From: Clostridium beijerinckii HUN142
Lineage (GTDB): Bacteria; Bacillota; Clostridia; Clostridiales; Clostridiaceae
Length of the DNA: 64,000 nucleotides
Direction: 5' to 3'
NCBI RefSeq assembly: GCF_000621745.1
Contig: NZ_JHXK01000012.1
Location: 62,001 to 126,000 of the forward strand
A program made the translations under genes and the position numbers. The notes under the pieces were generated by a model that saw only the letters and a program-made list of their open reading frames with translations, did not search any database and had not been told where the DNA came from. Below are positions 28,347 through 37,817 of this stretch, piece by piece. Every line of letters starts with the position of its first letter. The first letter of the stretch is position 1.

Positions 28347-28691
28347 CTATTCTTCTCTTTCTGAGTTTTGAAAATTTAATTCATTATCTATTTCAGTAAA
28401 TATTTTATCTTTCTCTGTACTTACTGTAATATACTCATTTTTAATCTTACAGTACTTTAAGTAAGATCCTTCACATCGTTCTAGAGTGCTTATTAACTTA
28501 TCTATTAATTCTCCTACATTTTCAACTCTCTCTAGTGCTTTCTTAACTTCACTTTTCTCCGCTAAATTTACATTATACAATTCTGATGCTCCAGCAATTA
28601 ATAATCTATAAACATCCACATAATTCTTTAATAATACACTCAAATTATCTATATCTTCATATTGTTTTTTAGCTAAATCATTAAATTTCAT
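28347..28691 (-). CDS. Hypothetical protein, 114 aa, helical
   Basis: Unrecognised. Highly charged and predicted nearly all helical, with heptad-like stretches (VKKALERVENVGELIDKLISTLERC), so possibly a coiled-coil or small bundle. No membrane or signal segment. I chose the ATG at 28691 because AAAGGA lies 6 bases upstream; the longer frame from 28709 begins with TTG. The hairpin at 28732-28770 separates it from the next upstream gene. Confidence 0.7.
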   Translation of the reverse strand: MKFNDLAKKQYEDIDNLSVLLKNYVDVYRLLIAGASELYNVNLAEKSEVKKALERVENVGELIDKLISTLERCEGSYLKYCKIKNEYITVSTEKDKIFTEIDNELNFQNSEREE

Positions 28692-28731
28692 AGTCAATCC
28701 TTTATACAAAATTTATACTAACTACTAAAAT

Positions 28732-28770
28732 ATTTGTAGTTAATCACTAAAAAAGTGACTAACTACAAAT
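28732..28770 (-). terminator. Terminator after 118-aa gene
   Basis: ATTTGTAGTTA/TAACTACAAAT stem with an inner GTCAC/GTGA pairing, just past the stop of the 118-residue gene. Confidence 0.6.
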
Positions 28771-28776
28771 TACAAA

Positions 28777-29133
28777 TTACATTCTTAATGTTTCAACATC
28801 AGCATATTCATTATCTATATCATTAAATATATCATTGGAGCCATAATGTTCTTCTTCACTTTCAACTACATCATCAAACTTATATTTTCCATGACAAGGT
28901 TTTTGAAGTAAATCTTCATCTAAATCTAAAAACTCCATTCCTTTGTTCGAAATATCTTCATCATGGTACTTGCTCATCTGAAACATTTTATCTTCTTGTG
29001 GCTTTTCACTAGGAGTCATACTTTTATCAACATGTAAATATTTAAACTCCCAGTTTCTATTACTAGACTTTTCTTTCAAACCTTCTACATAAACCACAGG
29101 AACTACAAACTCTTCAGGATATTCATAAATCAT
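28777..29133 (-). CDS. Hypothetical acidic protein, 118 aa
   Basis: Unrecognised, strongly acidic soluble protein. It starts with a hydrophobic patch (YEYPEEFVVPVVYVEG), contains a lone CHGKY segment, and ends in Asp/Glu-rich sequence. A GGGGGAAA site precedes the ATG. It lies 11 bases downstream of rubrerythrin on the same strand and is therefore almost certainly co-transcribed with it. A link to oxidative stress is inferred only from this. Confidence 0.72.
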   Translation of the reverse strand: MIYEYPEEFVVPVVYVEGLKEKSSNRNWEFKYLHVDKSMTPSEKPQEDKMFQMSKYHDEDISNKGMEFLDLDEDLLQKPCHGKYKFDDVVESEEEHYGSNDIFNDIDNEYADVETLRM

Positions 29134-29144
29134 ATGTTTTCCCC

Positions 29145-29687
29145 CTACTTACAATCCGCATTACATAATCTTCTAAAATATGCTCTTGGATATCTACATA
29201 ATGGGCATTTCATAGGTGCTTCCTTACCTTCATATATATAACCACAATTTAGACATATCCATTCTTCTTCTCCATCTGATTTAAACATCTTACCCTCTTT
29301 AAGTTTTTTAGCTAAATCTAAAAATCTCTCCTTATGATGTTCTTCAACTTCTTGAAGTTCTTTATAAAAATCTGCAATATCATCAAAACCTTCTTCTCTA
29401 GCAATTTCTTCAAATTCTTTATAAATCACTTTACTTTCTTCAGATTCACCAAGTGCAGATTCTATCAAATTATTTTTTGTATTACTAATTCTGTCCAGAT
29501 ATCTTTTAAACACTTCTCTCGCATGCGCTTTTTCATTGCCTGCAGTTGCTTCAAATACCTCTGCAACATGCATGAAGCCATCTGCTTTAGCCTTCTCAGC
29601 ATAAAAAGTATATTTATTTCTAGCTCTAGACTCTCCTGCAAATGTTTTAAATAAATTTCTTTCAGTTTGACTACCTTTTAAGTTCAT
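29145..29687 (-). CDS. Rubrerythrin
   Basis: Non-haem diiron protein that reduces hydrogen peroxide in anaerobes. The 180-residue protein has an N-terminal four-helix ferritin-like domain with iron-ligand segments FAGESRARNKYTFYAEKA, AGNEKAHA and LQEVEEHHKER. A C-terminal rubredoxin-type domain carries two Cys pairs (CLNCGYIYEG and CPLCRYP). The extra C-terminal CNADCK is beyond the canonical fold. The 118-residue acidic protein follows closely. Several rubrerythrins are usual in clostridia, so no numbered symbol is given. Confidence 0.95.
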   Translation of the reverse strand: MNLKGSQTERNLFKTFAGESRARNKYTFYAEKAKADGFMHVAEVFEATAGNEKAHAREVFKRYLDRISNTKNNLIESALGESEESKVIYKEFEEIAREEGFDDIADFYKELQEVEEHHKERFLDLAKKLKEGKMFKSDGEEEWICLNCGYIYEGKEAPMKCPLCRYPRAYFRRLCNADCK

Positions 29688-29840
29688 CTTTGTCTCCCAA
29701 AATATTACTTTCTTCCATATATAAACTATTCATTTTTATATTTTTGGTTACCTCATCAGTTAACTCCCCATGGTGAAATATGCTTGTTAGGATAAATCAC
29801 AAAATATTAGTTATTATTTTGTTTTCATATAGTAATCTTT

Positions 29841-31211
29841 TTAGGATACAATTATCTTCTTTTCCTGATTACAAGTTAAAATTACTTCTTGCTTATCGCT
29901 TGATTTAGTAATTAGCCTGACATCATGCCCCCATAATTCTTGAACATATTTCAATGTTTCTTTTGCATAAGAAAGCTCTAATGGCCTTCCGTCAAAAACA
30001 TTCTCTAAAGTCAATGTATAGTTCTTCTTATTCAGATCAACAACTCTAATATACGGTATATTTCCCATACCTGCAGTATAGCTCAATGTATCTCTAATAG
30101 TTTTCCAGCCAGTTTCATCTGAAATTTCTTCAATGACAACATCGAAAGTTCTTTGATTATATTGAAATAAATTTAACTCTTCACACAATTCTCTAGTTAA
30201 ATAACGCCTTAAAAACGAAGAATCTCTTTCAATTTCTCTAACTTCAAATATTTTTTCCTTTCCATATCTTTTTTCGATATCTTCAAATACTTTGAAGCCA
30301 ACATAATAAGGATTCATACCACCTATAGCAGGAGCTATTACATCATTGTGCCTTTTCAAAAACTCTAAATGGAGCTCTTGTGGCAATTCTAATTGTTTTA
30401 AAATATTATAATGTGTATAGCTCGCCCAACCTTCATTCATAATTTTAGTTTCAATTTGAGGAACGAAATATTCTGTTTCTCTTTTAACAATTCTTAATAT
30501 TGTTTTCTGCCATTCCTCTAACTGACCATAATTTATTATAAATCCCATAAGATCATCAACAGGCTCCAATGGAAGCTTATCTAAATCCGGTAAAACAATT
30601 TCTTCATACGGGTCTAAAATATCTCTATTTTCTTTTTTACTTTCATAATCTTTTAAAATACTTTCTTTAATCTCATCGTTAGTTAATTCTTTAACTCCAA
30701 CATTTCTTTTACATTGATATCTTATAGCATGACCTGCATCTAGTATTCTTTCAACTTCAGAGTAGCCAATGCTTGGATCATCAATATAATCTCTTATTAT
30801 CTTAGCATCTAAGTTAAACATCTCTAAAGTATATTTAGCATTAGTGCCTTCTTTAAATAATCTATTATTTCTAAAAAAATCATTATGCCCATATACATGA
30901 GCCATTGTTAATATCTGTAGTAATAGCGTATTATCCTTCATTAAATATGCTAAACAAGGATCTGAATTAATAACCATTTCATAAGGAAGGCCAGTAAGAT
31001 TTAAAGAATAAAGTGTTTTACTTTTTTCATAAGATTTACCAAAACTCCAATGTGGATATCTTGAAGGCATTCCAACATAAGCTTCATATCCAATCATCTC
31101 ATTAAAGCCTATAATTTCAAATTCTTGAGGATAACATTCTAGCCCATATTCCCTAACCTTTTTCTCTATTTTCTCATTCCACTTTTCAATATCACTAAAG
31201 CTATATTCCAA
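29841..31211 (-). CDS. spoVR: SpoVR family protein
   Basis: 456-residue SpoVR-family protein. In Bacillus subtilis SpoVR affects spore cortex formation; its biochemistry is unknown. Family segments include FPEGT-free but conserved TMAHVYGHNDFFRNN, NEGWASYTHYNIL and MNPYYVGFKVFEDIE, the His/Glu residues suggesting metal binding. Start is TTG (at 31211) with AAAGGAGGAATAAG 9 bases upstream, and this site overlaps the stop of the preceding gene. Last gene of prkA-yhbH-spoVR, an arrangement equivalent to yeaG-yeaH-ycgB of E. coli. Confidence 0.95.
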   Translation of the reverse strand: MEYSFSDIEKWNEKIEKKVREYGLECYPQEFEIIGFNEMIGYEAYVGMPSRYPHWSFGKSYEKSKTLYSLNLTGLPYEMVINSDPCLAYLMKDNTLLLQILTMAHVYGHNDFFRNNRLFKEGTNAKYTLEMFNLDAKIIRDYIDDPSIGYSEVERILDAGHAIRYQCKRNVGVKELTNDEIKESILKDYESKKENRDILDPYEEIVLPDLDKLPLEPVDDLMGFIINYGQLEEWQKTILRIVKRETEYFVPQIETKIMNEGWASYTHYNILKQLELPQELHLEFLKRHNDVIAPAIGGMNPYYVGFKVFEDIEKRYGKEKIFEVREIERDSSFLRRYLTRELCEELNLFQYNQRTFDVVIEEISDETGWKTIRDTLSYTAGMGNIPYIRVVDLNKKNYTLTLENVFDGRPLELSYAKETLKYVQELWGHDVRLITKSSDKQEVILTCNQEKKIIVS

Positions 31212-31215
31212 TTTC

Positions 31216-32394
31216 TTATTCCTCCTTTAACTCCTTCCTAAGCATAATCTTAAGTGCATCCCACAAATCCTTCTTTTCTTTTATAATTACAGGAACAAAT
31301 TTCTCATCAGTTATCTCTTTTTTAAATTTATGATACATTGTCGTTGTGTATGTCGATGGCAAAAGTTCTGCATAACCGAACATATTGCTTACCTTACATA
31401 TATCTTTTACTGCTGTAACTGCTCTTTCATTATCTTCTGACCAGTTATCTCCATCACTTGCGTATATGCTATATATATTCCATGCTGTTGGAGGATACTT
31501 TTCTTCAATCACCTTTAATGCCTCATTAATACCACTAGATATATAAGTTCCACCAGATTCAGACTTATGGAAAAACTCAAATTCATCTACTCTTTTTGCA
31601 ACTGTAGTATGATATATAAATTCGAATGCTATATTGTTGTATTTTCTTTTTAGAAAAGTTGCTAATACGAAAAAATAAGATCTTGCTAGATATTTCTTCG
31701 TCACATCCATAGAACCAGAGGCATCCATAATAAACAGCATTACTGCATTACTATCTTTTTTAGGTTTTAATTTAACTCTATAATACCTAAGATCCTCCTC
31801 TCTAAAAGGAAATCGCTCTAACTCGTCATCACTTTCTAATTCTTTTAACGCTCGTCTCTTTCCTTGCTTTCTTGCTATCTTTGACATAACTGTTTTCTTT
31901 TTTGCAAGTCTTGGTCTTATTCCGTGAGTTTGATAGCCCCTCTTCTTACCGCTAGTTTCAGTAACTATTTCTGAATACTTTTTTTGATCTAAATTAGGTA
32001 AGTTCAGATCTTCAGATATATAATCCATTAGCTCCTCGAGAGTGATTTCTGTTTCGTATACATCATCACCCTCTTCATTTCCAGCTCCCTGATTTCCTTT
32101 ACCTTTAGCTAATTTCTTACTTCCATTTCCTAATTTTTCTCCTCTTTTTTCGTTACCGACTCCGCTGGCTACTCCCTTAGAGTTCTTTCCATAAACGAAT
32201 TGATATTCCTTAATACCCTTAATTGGTATTTTAAATTTTTTGTTTTTGCTCTCTCCAACAATACTCTCTTCTGATAATATATCTCCTAAATTTTCTTTTA
32301 TTGATTTTTCTACAAGTTGCCTATGTCTCCTTCTATCTTCTATGGATCTGTCGTGATCAATTTGATTGTTAGTGTAATCTCTAAATATTGCCAT
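31216..32394 (-). CDS. yhbH: YhbH/YeaH-family protein (DUF444, VWA-like)
   Basis: 392-residue DUF444 protein, co-conserved with PrkA and SpoVR. A Gly/Lys-rich linker lies near residues 75-110. The C-terminal half is von Willebrand A-like with the metal-site motif [10 protein letters not shown] (DxSxS) and later [11 protein letters not shown]. In B. subtilis yhbH is a sporulation gene; the E. coli homologue YeaH works with kinase YeaG in stress. It starts 8 bases after the prkA stop. Confidence 0.95.
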   Translation of the reverse strand: MAIFRDYTNNQIDHDRSIEDRRRHRQLVEKSIKENLGDILSEESIVGESKNKKFKIPIKGIKEYQFVYGKNSKGVASGVGNEKRGEKLGNGSKKLAKGKGNQGAGNEEGDDVYETEITLEELMDYISEDLNLPNLDQKKYSEIVTETSGKKRGYQTHGIRPRLAKKKTVMSKIARKQGKRRALKELESDDELERFPFREEDLRYYRVKLKPKKDSNAVMLFIMDASGSMDVTKKYLARSYFFVLATFLKRKYNNIAFEFIYHTTVAKRVDEFEFFHKSESGGTYISSGINEALKVIEEKYPPTAWNIYSIYASDGDNWSEDNERAVTAVKDICKVSNMFGYAELLPSTYTTTMYHKFKKEITDEKFVPVIIKEKKDLWDALKIMLRKELKEE

Positions 32395-32402
32395 AAGCTA
32401 AT

Positions 32403-34331
32403 CTAATCCCTCCATAAGTTATTAGCTGCATACTTTAAGATTACATCACAACAATGAAGACAATATCCATTTCTTTTCATTTCTTCGACCATAGAATCAT
32501 ATTTTTCTGCCTGTTCCTTATCCCTAACCTTTGATTTAGTTATGATTCTCGATAAATCTTTAACTGAAGCTGTTAATTTCTTTTCAATTGCTTCCTTCAA
32601 AGGTTCATAAGAAGTATAATCTAATCTTCCACCTTTCCTAACTATATAGAACATATATGAAGTCACATCTGATCTAAATCCTTTAGCTGATGCGGCATAT
32701 ACACCTATTTGTTCTTCTATGCTTCTCATAAATTCTTCATCTGGATTAAGTTCCTCACCAGTTGAAACATCTTTTATCTTAGTTTTATTTACATATGCCT
32801 CAGCATTATCTATATAATTATTAAATAGGCTCTCAGCCTGTTCTCTAAATGAGTGAATAAATGCTTTTGTAATTTCCCTTTCAAGAATTTTATTATATTC
32901 TTTTCTTATATTATCTTGAATAAAACCTAAATACTTCTTTTTATCATCTGCTGCAATATCTAACTCTTTAACAGATTTTATTATGCTCTCCATTATACTA
33001 AGCGGATTTATACAGTCATATCCCGATTCTGAAAGTGCATTATCTATTGCTTTTATGATAAATCTTGTACTTATGCCCTTCATGCCTTCATATTGACCTG
33101 CTTCTTCCCTAAGCTCTCCAATATCGATTTTCTTTGTAGTTCCTTTTTCAACAATTTCTTCTCCATTGTAAATCTTAAGCTTTGTCACAGCATCTACTTT
33201 AGCCGAAGGTGTTAATCTTGAAAGTATTGCAAACATTGCTGCAATTTCAATAGTATGTGGTGCTATATGCGCTTTAAAATTACTCTTCTTTAATATTTTT
33301 TCATATATCTTAACTTCCTCGTCTAGTTCTAAGCAATATGGAACTTCAACTTTTACAATTCTATCTAGAATTGCTTCATTTGTATGATCTGATTTAAATT
33401 TATTCCATTCCGCCTCATTTGAGTGAGCAACTATAACTCCATCAAAATAAATCATTGAACCTTTACCTGGAGACGGTACTGATTTTTCCTGAGTTGCAGT
33501 GATTATTGTATGAAGATATTCAACATCATTTTTAAATACCTCTATAAATTCTACTAGTCCACGATTACCGACATTAAATGCTCCATTTAGAGAAAAAATT
33601 CTTGGATCATCTTCAGAGTACATATCCATCTTAGAAATATCAATTGATCCTGTTAAAATTGATGTATCCTGGTTATTTGGATCAACAGGCGGCACTACTC
33701 CAATTCCTTTTCTTGATCTAATAGAAAATCCTGTTCTTTCAACTGGAAAATCTTCATAAACTCCTTTGAGCTCATTAACAAGTCTATATCTGCATACTGG
33801 GCATAAATCCCCTTCAATTTGTACTCCTAGCATCTCCTCAAATTTTGGTCTCAAATGCTTTGGAATTAAATGAAGTGGCTCTTCATGCATCGGGCATCCT
33901 TTTAATGAATAAACTGATTCACAACTTTCTAAAGCCGATTTTAAACTCTCTACTATTGAAGATTTACCTGCTCCTACTGGACCAACAAGATATAATACTT
34001 GTCTTGATTCTTCACCCTTCATTGCTGCTGATTTAAAATAGCTGGCAAGCTTCATAATAACTTTATCAATTCCATAGAAATCATCTTTAAAAAAGCCATA
34101 CTTTCTTATTAAGTCATTTCCATAAATCTTTCTTACTCGTGGGTTTTCCTCAGCTTTTAATTCCTCTACCCCTTTACTCATAATCATCTCATAGATTCTT
34201 TTATGAGCAAGATTTACAATTTCTGGGTTCTCCTTAACAATATCTAAATACTCTAGAAAACTTCCTTCAAACTTTTGGGTGCTATCCTTTTCTCTATCTG
34301 TTTCTATAAATTCTTTAAAGTTCATACTCAT
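32403..34331 (-). CDS. prkA: PrkA family serine protein kinase / AAA+ protein
   Basis: 642-residue PrkA. The N-terminal AAA+ domain has a Walker A (GPVGAGKSSIVESL), and a zinc-like pair of Cys motifs (GCPMHEEP and CPVCRYRL) follows. The C-terminal region is the PrkA kinase-like domain. In Bacillus, PrkA promotes sporulation via the sigma-K cascade and has been reported to have AAA+ protease activity. The ATG at 34331 is preferred because GGAGGAGTGTTT precedes it; a GTG at 34337 is alternative. A weak GTATTT...CATAATGT pair upstream resembles sporulation sigma-factor promoters but is not convincing. First gene of the operon. Confidence 0.95.
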   Translation of the reverse strand: MSMNFKEFIETDREKDSTQKFEGSFLEYLDIVKENPEIVNLAHKRIYEMIMSKGVEELKAEENPRVRKIYGNDLIRKYGFFKDDFYGIDKVIMKLASYFKSAAMKGEESRQVLYLVGPVGAGKSSIVESLKSALESCESVYSLKGCPMHEEPLHLIPKHLRPKFEEMLGVQIEGDLCPVCRYRLVNELKGVYEDFPVERTGFSIRSRKGIGVVPPVDPNNQDTSILTGSIDISKMDMYSEDDPRIFSLNGAFNVGNRGLVEFIEVFKNDVEYLHTIITATQEKSVPSPGKGSMIYFDGVIVAHSNEAEWNKFKSDHTNEAILDRIVKVEVPYCLELDEEVKIYEKILKKSNFKAHIAPHTIEIAAMFAILSRLTPSAKVDAVTKLKIYNGEEIVEKGTTKKIDIGELREEAGQYEGMKGISTRFIIKAIDNALSESGYDCINPLSIMESIIKSVKELDIAADDKKKYLGFIQDNIRKEYNKILEREITKAFIHSFREQAESLFNNYIDNAEAYVNKTKIKDVSTGEELNPDEEFMRSIEEQIGVYAASAKGFRSDVTSYMFYIVRKGGRLDYTSYEPLKEAIEKKLTASVKDLSRIITKSKVRDKEQAEKYDSMVEEMKRNGYCLHCCDVILKYAANNLWRD

Positions 34332-34636
34332 AAACACTCCTCCTCCTTTATAACTAAAATATATTCAATTAAACAAAGACATTATGACTACTTTTTTCAA
34401 ATACTTACTGTTTGGTTCCTATTAAATAAAAACATAAACAATAACCATACAAATTTACTACTTAATGAGCATTATTTCATAATTTTATTAAATAACATCC
34501 ATAAATAATTTTGTTTTTCTCTGTAGCCTGTCTAATATATAGATATTTTGATATTTCAAATTAATAACTATTTATTAAATAAATTAATAATATTTTAAAT
34601 TTATACCTTAAAATGTGAAATTCTTTTGCACAAAAA

Positions 34637-34675
34637 AAGGAATATTCTAAGTTCCTAATACTTAAAATATTCCTT
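34637..34675 (-). terminator. Terminator after 45-aa gene; main feature of the 34338-34781 gap
   Basis: Fifteen-base arms (AAGGAATATTCTAAG and near complement) followed by TTTTTTT on the minus strand. The remaining 300 bases up to prkA are AT-rich and should hold the prkA promoter; no gene seen. Confidence 0.85.
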
Positions 34676-34781
34676 CTTTACTATTGAATGTTTCCTCTAT
34701 TATATAATTTATATTTCAAAAATATTCTGCAATATAACTATATAATATTTACAATCGTGCCTATGTTTAATTTCTATTTTA

Positions 34782-34919
34782 TTAGTCAAAAGTTCTTGGA
34801 GTAAATTCAGAATCTTTCGCTTTTGGCTCACCAAAAACTGATTTTACGCTTTCTGCTTGTGGATTATGATTTAAAGTCTTATGTTTGCTTGTATGTTTCT
34901 TTTTCATACTGTTGTCCAT
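34782..34919 (-). CDS. Small basic protein, 45 aa
   Basis: Short gene: ATG preceded by AGGAGAGTGATATAA, 45 codons, then TAA, with a strong terminator 107 bases downstream. The product begins MDNSMKKKHTSKHK, continues LNHNPQAESVKSVFGEP and ends FTPRTFD. It is basic at the N-terminus, has no membrane segment, and looks disordered. The NPQAES-x-K-S-x-FG stretch reminds me of small conserved clostridial proteins of unknown function (CPC_1213-like), but I cannot confirm this. Good gene signals make it likely real. Confidence 0.7.
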   Translation of the reverse strand: MDNSMKKKHTSKHKTLNHNPQAESVKSVFGEPKAKDSEFTPRTFD

Positions 34920-35005
34920 TTATATCACTCTCCTCTTCCTATTGACTCTTTAATATTATGTGTATTTCGGACTGTTTTATGCTGGCTAATGTTGTATATA
35001 TATAT

Positions 35006-35431
35006 TTAGTTTTCTATAAGTTCTTTTATATCATTAACTGACGCGCCTATTGTAAATATTATATTTTCATCAATTCTTAATTTACTTTCATTTTCGTTAA
35101 TTTTTATTTTGTTAACAGTTAAGTTATTAGGACGCAATTCTTTGTATCTAGTACTTGATATATCTATATCAAACTTTTTATCTTTAGCACCTGTAATTTT
35201 TATTACAGATCCATGTTCATTACCATCACGCTCTACACTTATATCTATAATGTTGTCTTTTCCATTGCAGCCACAGTTTGAATCATTTGGATACTTTAAA
35301 ACATTAGCATTGCCAGTTATTGTAGCCCATCCACCACTCAATGCCAATTTTACTAGCATGTTCAAATCATATTTATCCTCTATTTTCTTTAAAAGTTTTC
35401 CTAATTCAAATATTGTTAAATCTAGTTTCAT
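35006..35431 (-). CDS. Hypothetical protein, 141 aa
   Basis: Unrecognised soluble protein. It starts MKLDLTIFELGKLLKKIEDKY and contains a GGWATITG segment and a CGCNGKDN loop, then alternating beta-like segments (DIDISSTRYKELRPNN). No signal peptide. I chose the ATG at 35431 because GCAAAGGAGAATATAGA lies just upstream; the open frame extends to 35464 without a better start. Flanked by small unknown genes on the same strand. Confidence 0.72.
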   Translation of the reverse strand: MKLDLTIFELGKLLKKIEDKYDLNMLVKLALSGGWATITGNANVLKYPNDSNCGCNGKDNIIDISVERDGNEHGSVIKITGAKDKKFDIDISSTRYKELRPNNLTVNKIKINENESKLRIDENIIFTIGASVNDIKELIEN

Positions 35432-35540
35432 TCTATATTCTCCTTTGCTTATGTAATACACCATCTATTATAATTGCTTTTATAAAAAATTAATAATTTA
35501 ATTTTCCTCTATATATATACTTGTTAATATAAAATATAAA

Positions 35541-35579
35541 GGATATATCAAACAGATAAAAACATTTTGATATATCCTC
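35541..35579 (-). terminator. Terminator after 48-aa gene
   Basis: AGGATATATCAAA arm and complement with a 12-base loop, followed by TTTATATTTT on the minus strand, directly past the 48-residue gene. Confidence 0.8.
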
Positions 35580-35585
35580 TTTATA

Positions 35586-35732
35586 TTATAGGTGATCCTT
35601 TTCTTTATGTGGAGGCGCACCTATCTTTTTTCCATCAATAATGCCTAAATCCGCATTATTTTTGGGATCTATTTTTCTACGTTCCGCATTAGATTTAGGT
35701 CTATCTTTCACTCTATTTTTGTTATTATCCAT
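35586..35732 (-). CDS. Small hydrophilic protein, 48 aa
   Basis: Starts MDNNKNRVKDRPKSNAERR and ends IGAPPHKEKDHL. Rich in Lys, Asp, Asn and Arg, with no hydrophobic core, so probably disordered. GAGGTGATACAT sits before the ATG at 35732, which I prefer to the longer in-frame ATG at 35771. A terminator follows at once. No family recognised. Confidence 0.62.
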   Translation of the reverse strand: MDNNKNRVKDRPKSNAERRKIDPKNNADLGIIDGKKIGAPPHKEKDHL

Positions 35733-35847
35733 ATGTATCACCTCATTATTATGGTGTACATTTAAATTCATTTTATACTGCTTAGCTCTAAAATTAAAAT
35801 TTATTGAAATAATTATTAATAGAATTAAGTATTACCAATTAATATAG

Positions 35848-36888
35848 TTATCTATTATTCCTAAACTTACCTCTTTCATATTGCTCAGGCCATTTTACCT
35901 CGCCATCTAATTTTGAGTCAGCTTCAAGCGGCCAATATGGTTTTCTTAAAAGAATTCTTCCTAAGAAAATCATATCTGCTCTATCATTTTGAATTATTTC
36001 CTCCGCCATATAAGGTGATATAATAAGTCCTCCAGCTATTACAGGAAGGCCTGTATTTTCTTTTATTATCTCTGCAAATTTTATCTGATATCCTTCATAT
36101 ACCTTAATTGGAGTAGGAGTAGGTGCAACACCACCTGAACTTACATTAAGTATATCAATTCCTTCTTCTTTAACCAAATTTACCATTTTAGCTAAGTCTT
36201 CTGGATGATTTCCTTCATTCAAATAATCTTCTGCACTTATCCTAAGTATTATTGGTTTTTCCTTTGTCCACACTTCTCTAATTGATTTTACTACTTCTTT
36301 TAAAAATCTCGCTCTATTTTCTAAACTCCCGCCATACTCATCAGTTCTTTTGTTACTAAGAGGAGATAAAAATTGATTTATTAAATATCCGTGAGCAGCA
36401 TGAATTTCTATAATATCATATCCTATTTCAATACACCTTTTAGCCGCACTTTTAAAGGCATTTATTACTTCACCTATATCTTCTTTGCTCATTTCTTTAG
36501 GAACTTTATATTCACTACTAAATGCTTCAGCACTAGGTCCTATAATCTCAAGATTTTTTATTTCACACTTTCTGCCTGCATGACCAAGTTGAATTCCCAT
36601 GACTGCACCTAAGCTTTTGCATGTATCAACTATCTTCTTTAAACTCCCTATTTGCGAATCATCCCATATTCCTAAATCTCTATCACTTATTCTTCCTCTG
36701 CTTTCAACTCCAGTTGCCTCTTGTATTATAAGCCCTACTCCACCTAACGCTCTTGTGGCATAATGTATTTTATGCCACTCAGTAGCTATTCCATCTTCTT
36801 TAGCAGTATACATACACATAGGCGCCATAACAACTCTATTTTTAAATTCTAAATTTTTAAGTTTAAAACTCGAAAAAAGTTTTGACAT
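35848..36888 (-). CDS. namA: NADPH dehydrogenase / Old Yellow Enzyme (YqjM type)
   Basis: 346-residue FMN-dependent ene-reductase of the Old Yellow Enzyme family, thermophilic-like YqjM/NamA class. It has the FMN-site start KLKNLEFKNRVVMAPMCMYTA with the class-typical Cys near residue 25. The substrate-site HAGRK, EIHAAHGYLINQFLSPLSN and the C-terminal IAGGLI...DMIFLGRILLRKPYWP (phosphate binding) follow. It reduces activated C=C bonds with NAD(P)H; physiological substrate unknown. Monocistronic, upstream of small unknown genes and downstream of the nickel locus. Confidence 0.93.
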   Translation of the reverse strand: MSKLFSSFKLKNLEFKNRVVMAPMCMYTAKEDGIATEWHKIHYATRALGGVGLIIQEATGVESRGRISDRDLGIWDDSQIGSLKKIVDTCKSLGAVMGIQLGHAGRKCEIKNLEIIGPSAEAFSSEYKVPKEMSKEDIGEVINAFKSAAKRCIEIGYDIIEIHAAHGYLINQFLSPLSNKRTDEYGGSLENRARFLKEVVKSIREVWTKEKPIILRISAEDYLNEGNHPEDLAKMVNLVKEEGIDILNVSSGGVAPTPTPIKVYEGYQIKFAEIIKENTGLPVIAGGLIISPYMAEEIIQNDRADMIFLGRILLRKPYWPLEADSKLDGEVKWPEQYERGKFRNNR

Positions 36889-37002
36889 ATAATTCTCCTC
36901 CCTTTTGTTTTATATTTATGATGTTAATGCTATTCTTTCCTAACTAAATAATTAGATACTGGATTTTAAATATCAATTAACCATATAAACTATTATAAAA
37001 AA

Positions 37003-37749
37003 CTACAGCTTATTAATAATACTGGCATTATATGCAGCCCCAAAGCCATTATCTATATTAACCACACTTACGCCACTCGCGCAACTATTCAACATAGATA
37101 GCAAAGCAGCAATTCCTCCAAAATTAGCTCCGTATCCAACACTTGTTGGCACTGCAATTACTGGCTTATCTACAAGGCCTCCTACAACACTAGCTAAGGC
37201 ACCTTCCATTCCTGCAATTACTATAACAACTTTTGCTCCCCTAATGACATCTAATTTTGAAAAAAGTCTGTGTATCCCTGCAACTCCAACATCAGTTATT
37301 TTTTCAACTCTATTCCCTAGTATAGTAGCCGTTTCAAATGCTTCTTCTACAACAGGTAAATCCGATGTACCTGCCGCAACAATTGCTATATAATTCTCCG
37401 TAAGAGGTTGTTCATTTCTCCTAATGGTTATTGTTCTGCCAAGCTTGTTATATTTTGCTTCTTCACATATTTCTTTAACTGCATTATACATTTCCTCATT
37501 AGCTCTTGTTCCTAATATATTATTGTTTTTGGTAAGCATAAATTTTACAATATCTCTGACCTGCTCTACTGTCTTACCTTCACAGTATATTACTTCAGGA
37601 TAGCCAACTCTAATTTCTCTATGATTATCTATCTTAGCAAAACCTAAATCTTTAAAAGGTAGATCTTCCAATTTTTCAAGCGCCTCATCTACATTTAATT
37701 TATTATCTTTAACGCTTTCTAACAATTCTTTAATTTCTTCTTTGTTCAT
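37003..37749 (-). CDS. larB: Nickel-pincer cofactor synthase LarB (NaAD carboxylase/hydrolase)
   Basis: 248-residue LarB. In Lactiplantibacillus plantarum this carboxylates nicotinic acid adenine dinucleotide at C5 and releases AMP, the first step of the nickel-pincer nucleotide cofactor. The N-terminal part has HREIRVGYPEVIYCEGKT. The C-terminal PurE-like fold has VAAGTSDLPVVEEA and VIAGMEGALASVVGGLV, the signature of the family. Last gene of the minus-strand nickel locus, 68 bases after larE. The enzyme that uses the cofactor (LarA) is not in the window. Confidence 0.94.
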   Translation of the reverse strand: MNKEEIKELLESVKDNKLNVDEALEKLEDLPFKDLGFAKIDNHREIRVGYPEVIYCEGKTVEQVRDIVKFMLTKNNNILGTRANEEMYNAVKEICEEAKYNKLGRTITIRRNEQPLTENYIAIVAAGTSDLPVVEEAFETATILGNRVEKITDVGVAGIHRLFSKLDVIRGAKVVIVIAGMEGALASVVGGLVDKPVIAVPTSVGYGANFGGIAALLSMLNSCASGVSVVNIDNGFGAAYNASIINKL

Positions 37750-37817
37750 TAGCTTTATCCTCCTAAGATATTCTCTGCTACCTTAATACACCATTTTAAT
37801 TTATTCTTAAAGTATTA

